Source: Lederbergia citri
Lineage (GTDB): Bacteria > Bacillota > Bacilli > Bacillales > Bacillaceae_C
Length of the DNA: 64,000 bases
Direction: 5' to 3'
Assembly (NCBI RefSeq): GCF_018343625.1
Contig: NZ_JAGYPG010000004.1
Coordinates: forward strand, 251,102-315,101
Part shown: positions 60,810-64,000 of the stretch, piece after piece
How positions within the stretch are numbered: position 1 is the stretch's first letter
Layout: each line of letters starts with the position of its first letter
The notes under the pieces: generated by a model
Told to the model about the DNA's origin: nothing
Database searches by the model: none
The model's input: the letters and a program-made list of their open reading frames with translations, nothing else
Translations under genes and position numbers: made by a program

Positions 60810-63047
60810 ATGGAAAAGTTCATCACTGTGAGAGGTTTCATGCGTATATTTTCCGTCTTGCTCATATTTGTATTAATCATGTTTTCGACCAATTACTATC
60901 TTATGAAAACCTCTACACAAAGACTTTACGAGCAAATGAAGGAAAATAATCGCCTGATTGTCAGCGGAATCATTGAATCGATTGATGATACGTTTAGAGA
61001 AATAAATAACTTAATTTACTCGATTGATACTCTACCTTATGACCCGAAAGATAAAGATGAAGGAAGTTATATTAATTATCTGCTTTATAAAGACATGCAT
61101 AAACTGATAACAATCTCATCCTCTCACGATTATATTGAGGACGTTGTTGTGTTCTTTGATCATTCTGATCTTGCGATAACATCACAGGGAACAATAGATT
61201 TAAATGAATACTTTAATGAACAATATAAAAACAAACAACATAATGCTATGTTTTGGACATCTTTTTTTACTGATGAAAAACCGTTGGAAATATTCCCTGC
61301 AAGGACCTACTTGAAAAAAACAAGCGGAAAAAACTATAAACCCAAAAATTTGATAACGATTGCAGGTAACACCCAATTTTCTTCCAAAAACATTCTTGTT
61401 TTTTTAAACGTAGATACTTTATTGGAAAATATAAATCAAAGAACAATGATGGATGAGACCTCTTTTTTAATATTAGATCAAAACAATAATATTGTCTTAT
61501 CAACAGAAGAAAAGATTAGTTTAGGTGAGGTCGTTCAAGGGTTATATATAGGCGCTGGTGAAGAAAGGGTAGTAAAGAATCAAAAGTATGAATATGTCGT
61601 TTATAAATCGGACTATAACGGATTTACATACATTAATCGAATCCCATTTCAGTATACGGCTGTTGCATCTATTACAAACGACCAACAAACGATAATGCTC
61701 ATTAGCGGTATCGTTACACTCTTATTATTGCTCGTTGTTAGTTTATATTTGTTTCGCCCAATCAAAAAAGCCGGTCTCATCATTGGAGGAGAACCAAATT
61801 GGAAAAGTATTTTCCAATCGATCATCCAATTAAAACAAGATTTTCAAGCATCTAAGAACAAAGAAAAAAGATTGCAAAAAGAGTTGAGTAAATATATTTT
61901 TATCCAAACCATTACGCAAAGTCACGATAATCCTGTAATGTATTCGCAAATAAAGGATTATGTTTCAGATTTATTCATGGATCGCCGGTTCATTCTTTTA
62001 CAATTGACATTTGAAAGTAAACCAATTAGTGAAATGAAAGAAACGCTGCAGATTGAGGAATATAAGAAATTTATTGAATGTGGATTAAAAGAAAATCTAC
62101 ATTACGTAACTGTATTTCATCAAATGGATACAGAATTTTTGGTGCTAGTTGGAATAAATCATACATCCGAACGAAAACATGTGATTCAAGCTGTTCAACA
62201 ATTTATAAAACATGCTCAAGTATCGATGCAGTCCGATATTTATGCCGTTATTAGTAAGGTGTATGAATCAAAGGTGGATTATTTGAGATTAGCGTATCAG
62301 GATATTATTCATTCATCCTTATATCGAAATGTTGGAGTTGAGGGTTCTGTTTATGATTCCGAAACCATTCAACCTAAGGCACAGGTGTATTTTCCAATCG
62401 AAAATGTGGAAAAATTACCCAATTTACTCGTTAGCGGAAATGAAAAGGACTCCATCCAGATTATCGATGACATTATCGTGCAAAATATCGATTTGAATAT
62501 TCAACGTCATCAATTTGTGGCGATCTTGCAAAGTCTGCTTCTATACATGAAAAGACATCTCCAACTAAATGAAGAAGAACAACAAAAATTGCACATGCTT
62601 GAAATGGAATTTGACGGTAGTATTAAGGACTCCAAAAACCTTGAAGATTTGAAAAGTACCTTTATGCAGGTAGTGAATTATATTTTAGAAAAAGGAAGAC
62701 AGGCTCAAGACCAAGACAATAAATTAAATCCAGTCTTCATAGCTCATTATATAGAACTGCATTACATGGATAATATGTATCTTGAACATATGGCTTCGGT
62801 TACAGATACATCATCAAAGTATTTCTCCAAGTATTTTAAAAATAATTTTGGTGTTAATTTTACTGAGTATTTACATCGTGTAAGAATCAATCATGCAAAA
62901 GAATATCTAAAAAAAGAAAATATGACGATTGCGGAAATCGGGGAAAAAGTTGGTTATTTGAATGCAACCACTTTTGCAAGTACTTTTAAAAAATATACAG
63001 GTCTTTCTCCGACAAATTACCGGGAGAAAATAATAAATACAGGGTGA
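60810..63047 (+). CDS. Membrane-bound AraC-family regulator (YtdP-type)
   Basis: 745 aa. Transmembrane segment (residues 11-31), an extracytoplasmic sensor domain (about 35-290, Cache-like), a second segment (about 296-315), a long cytosolic linker and a C-terminal AraC/XylS double HTH (about 635-740; IEVGYL-type ENMTIAEIGEKVGYLNATTFASTFKKYTG). Same layout as B. subtilis YtdP, thought to sense a glycan at the cell surface and activate the adjacent importer. ATG 60810 behind GGGG. Confidence 0.92.
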   Translation: MEKFITVRGFMRIFSVLLIFVLIMFSTNYYLMKTSTQRLYEQMKENNRLIVSGIIESIDDTFREINNLIYSIDTLPYDPKDKDEGSYINYLLYKDMHKLITISSSHDYIEDVVVFFDHSDLAITSQGTIDLNEYFNEQYKNKQHNAMFWTSFFTDEKPLEIFPARTYLKKTSGKNYKPKNLITIAGNTQFSSKNILVFLNVDTLLENINQRTMMDETSFLILDQNNNIVLSTEEKISLGEVVQGLYIGAGEERVVKNQKYEYVVYKSDYNGFTYINRIPFQYTAVASITNDQQTIMLISGIVTLLLLLVVSLYLFRPIKKAGLIIGGEPNWKSIFQSIIQLKQDFQASKNKEKRLQKELSKYIFIQTITQSHDNPVMYSQIKDYVSDLFMDRRFILLQLTFESKPISEMKETLQIEEYKKFIECGLKENLHYVTVFHQMDTEFLVLVGINHTSERKHVIQAVQQFIKHAQVSMQSDIYAVISKVYESKVDYLRLAYQDIIHSSLYRNVGVEGSVYDSETIQPKAQVYFPIENVEKLPNLLVSGNEKDSIQIIDDIIVQNIDLNIQRHQFVAILQSLLLYMKRHLQLNEEEQQKLHMLEMEFDGSIKDSKNLEDLKSTFMQVVNYILEKGRQAQDQDNKLNPVFIAHYIELHYMDNMYLEHMASVTDTSSKYFSKYFKNNFGVNFTEYLHRVRINHAKEYLKKENMTIAEIGEKVGYLNATTFASTFKKYTGLSPTNYREKIINTG

Positions 63048-63085
63048 TACAAGTTTCAAAGATTAAATGAATAGGGAGTGACAAC

Positions 63086-64000
63086 ATGAAAACGGTTGTG
63101 GAGTTAGAGGATTTCATGTCAAAACCTTCAATAGAGCTCATTGAACAATTATCCACATTAGACGGAGATATATTAATTTTAGGTGTAGGCGGAAAAATGG
63201 GCCCGACCCTTGCGAAAATGGCCAAAAGGGCGATAAACGCAGCTGGGGTTGAAAAAAGAGTCATTGGTGTATCTAGATTTTCCTCAGGAATTTTGAAACA
63301 AGAACTCGAAGACTATGGAATAGAGACGATTGCATTGGACTTATTAGAGGAAGGAGCAATGGAGTCACTTCCAAAAGTAAAAAATATTATTTATATGGCC
63401 GGTAATAAATTTGGAACATACGGTAATGAGCATTTTACATGGGCGATGAATGTGTATTTACCCGGAAAGGTTGCTGAAAGGTTTAAAGATTCACGCATTG
63501 TTGTTTTTTCCTCAGGAAATGTGTATCCTCTAACAAAAGTTGGGAGTACGAATTGTTCAGAGGACACATTTGTAGGTCCAATTGGGGAGTATGCCCAGTC
63601 TTGTCTAGGTCGGGAGCGAGTGTTCACCTATTTTTCTCATAAAAATCAAACACCTATTCTTATATATAGATTGAATTATGCCATTGATCTCAGGTACGGT
63701 GTATTGCTTGAAATAGCCAAACAAGTATATGAAGGAAATCCAGTTGATCTCACTATGGGTAGTGTCAATGTTATATGGCAAGGTGATGCAAATGAGTATG
63801 CTCTGCGCTCATTATTGCATTGCGAATCACCACCTAAAATATTGAACATTACAGGACCGGAAACGATTTCGGTTCGCTGGTTAGCTGAAGAATTTGGAAA
63901 ATACTTTAATAAAGCTGCTCACTTTATCGGTGAAGAACAAACAACCGCTCTATTAAATAATGCTTCGAAAGCTCATAAATTATTTGGATATCCTAAGGTG
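63086..64000 (+). CDS. NAD-dependent epimerase/dehydratase-like protein, 3'-truncated
   Basis: Extended SDR-type protein, first 305 codons in window. Rossmann start DILILGVGGKMGPTLAKMAKRA, SSGNVYPLTKVGS (Ser of the active site) and YAQSCLGRERVF with the Tyr position of the YxxxK motif partly altered (Arg/Gly region), plus YRLNYAIDLRYGVL and PKILNITGPETISVRWLAEE. Start ATG 63086 behind AGGGAGTG. Possibly acts on glycan-derived sugars; specificity unknown. Confidence 0.82.
   Translation, partial: MKTVVELEDFMSKPSIELIEQLSTLDGDILILGVGGKMGPTLAKMAKRAINAAGVEKRVIGVSRFSSGILKQELEDYGIETIALDLLEEGAMESLPKVKNIIYMAGNKFGTYGNEHFTWAMNVYLPGKVAERFKDSRIVVFSSGNVYPLTKVGSTNCSEDTFVGPIGEYAQSCLGRERVFTYFSHKNQTPILIYRLNYAIDLRYGVLLEIAKQVYEGNPVDLTMGSVNVIWQGDANEYALRSLLHCESPPKILNITGPETISVRWLAEEFGKYFNKAAHFIGEEQTTALLNNASKAHKLFGYPKV

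Overview
The window is one contiguous stretch of a low-GC, endospore-forming, flagellated Bacillaceae chromosome. Supporting this are B. subtilis-type genes for spore-coat cross-linking (tgl), cortex modification (pdaA) and sporulation (ytaF), together with motAB, mreBH, floT, AGGAGG ribosome sites, Zur boxes and B. subtilis-like gene order. The stretch yfkK - yfkH - chaA - yfkD - pdaA - yfjP - rlmD (about 36.5-44.8 kb) resembles the yfk/yfj region of B. subtilis. I cannot name the species.

Layout. 0-2 kb: 3' part of an aldehyde dehydrogenase and two tandem paralogous micro-membrane proteins. 2.2-5.1 kb: tRNA-Arg followed by a small decayed island (TetR regulator, CPBP protease, glutathione peroxidase fragment, stop-interrupted ORF) that ends in a 30-nt copy of the tRNA 3' end. 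5.1-15.6 kb: housekeeping and envelope genes (TrmH, DUF3006 plus MBL-fold pair, carbonic anhydrase, SigW-type promoter with the nfeD-like gene and floT, mreBH, tgl, thioesterase, AmpS). 15.9-23.3 kb: a zinc cluster with two Zur boxes: znuA, a YciC/ZagA GTPase, and two paralogous YcgR/YcgQ permease modules, one preceded by a second CobW GTPase. 23.3-27.1 kb: two paralogous HTH-YkvA proteins around ytaF and a LytR-CpsA-Psr gene. 27.4-31 kb: an Mg2+ M-box riboswitch and mgtE, then an amino-acid ABC importer lacking an ATPase. 31.5-36.4 kb: DUF1992, motAB, flavodoxin, and a coupled PlsY-like / GNAT-aminotransferase pair. 36.5-44.8 kb: yfk/yfj synteny block. 44.9-48.6 kb: a frameshifted Gly/Tyr/His-rich coat-like gene, an ABC-2 exporter, an isochorismatase-type pseudogene and a possible Sm-like small protein. 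48.6-52.5 kb: methyltransferase, a HemAT-like oxygen sensor behind a textbook Fnr-type box, and a guanine-riboswitch-controlled purine permease. 53-64 kb: a glycan-utilisation locus (FAD oxidoreductase, SGNH esterase, YesL-like protein, LplABC/YtcQ-type importer, membrane AraC regulator, truncated NAD-dependent epimerase).

Repeats. A dispersed intergenic element of about 155-205 bp with inverted ends occurs five times; one copy sits between the M-box and mgtE. Two other intergenic regions carry tandem arrays with 52-bp and 51-bp periods.

The best candidates for undescribed biology are the PlsY/GNAT-aminotransferase pair, the duplicated YcgR-YcgQ-CobW zinc modules, the paired HTH-YkvA proteins and the dispersed repeat family. 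No CRISPR array, intact prophage, insertion sequence or recognisable dedicated phage-defence system was seen.
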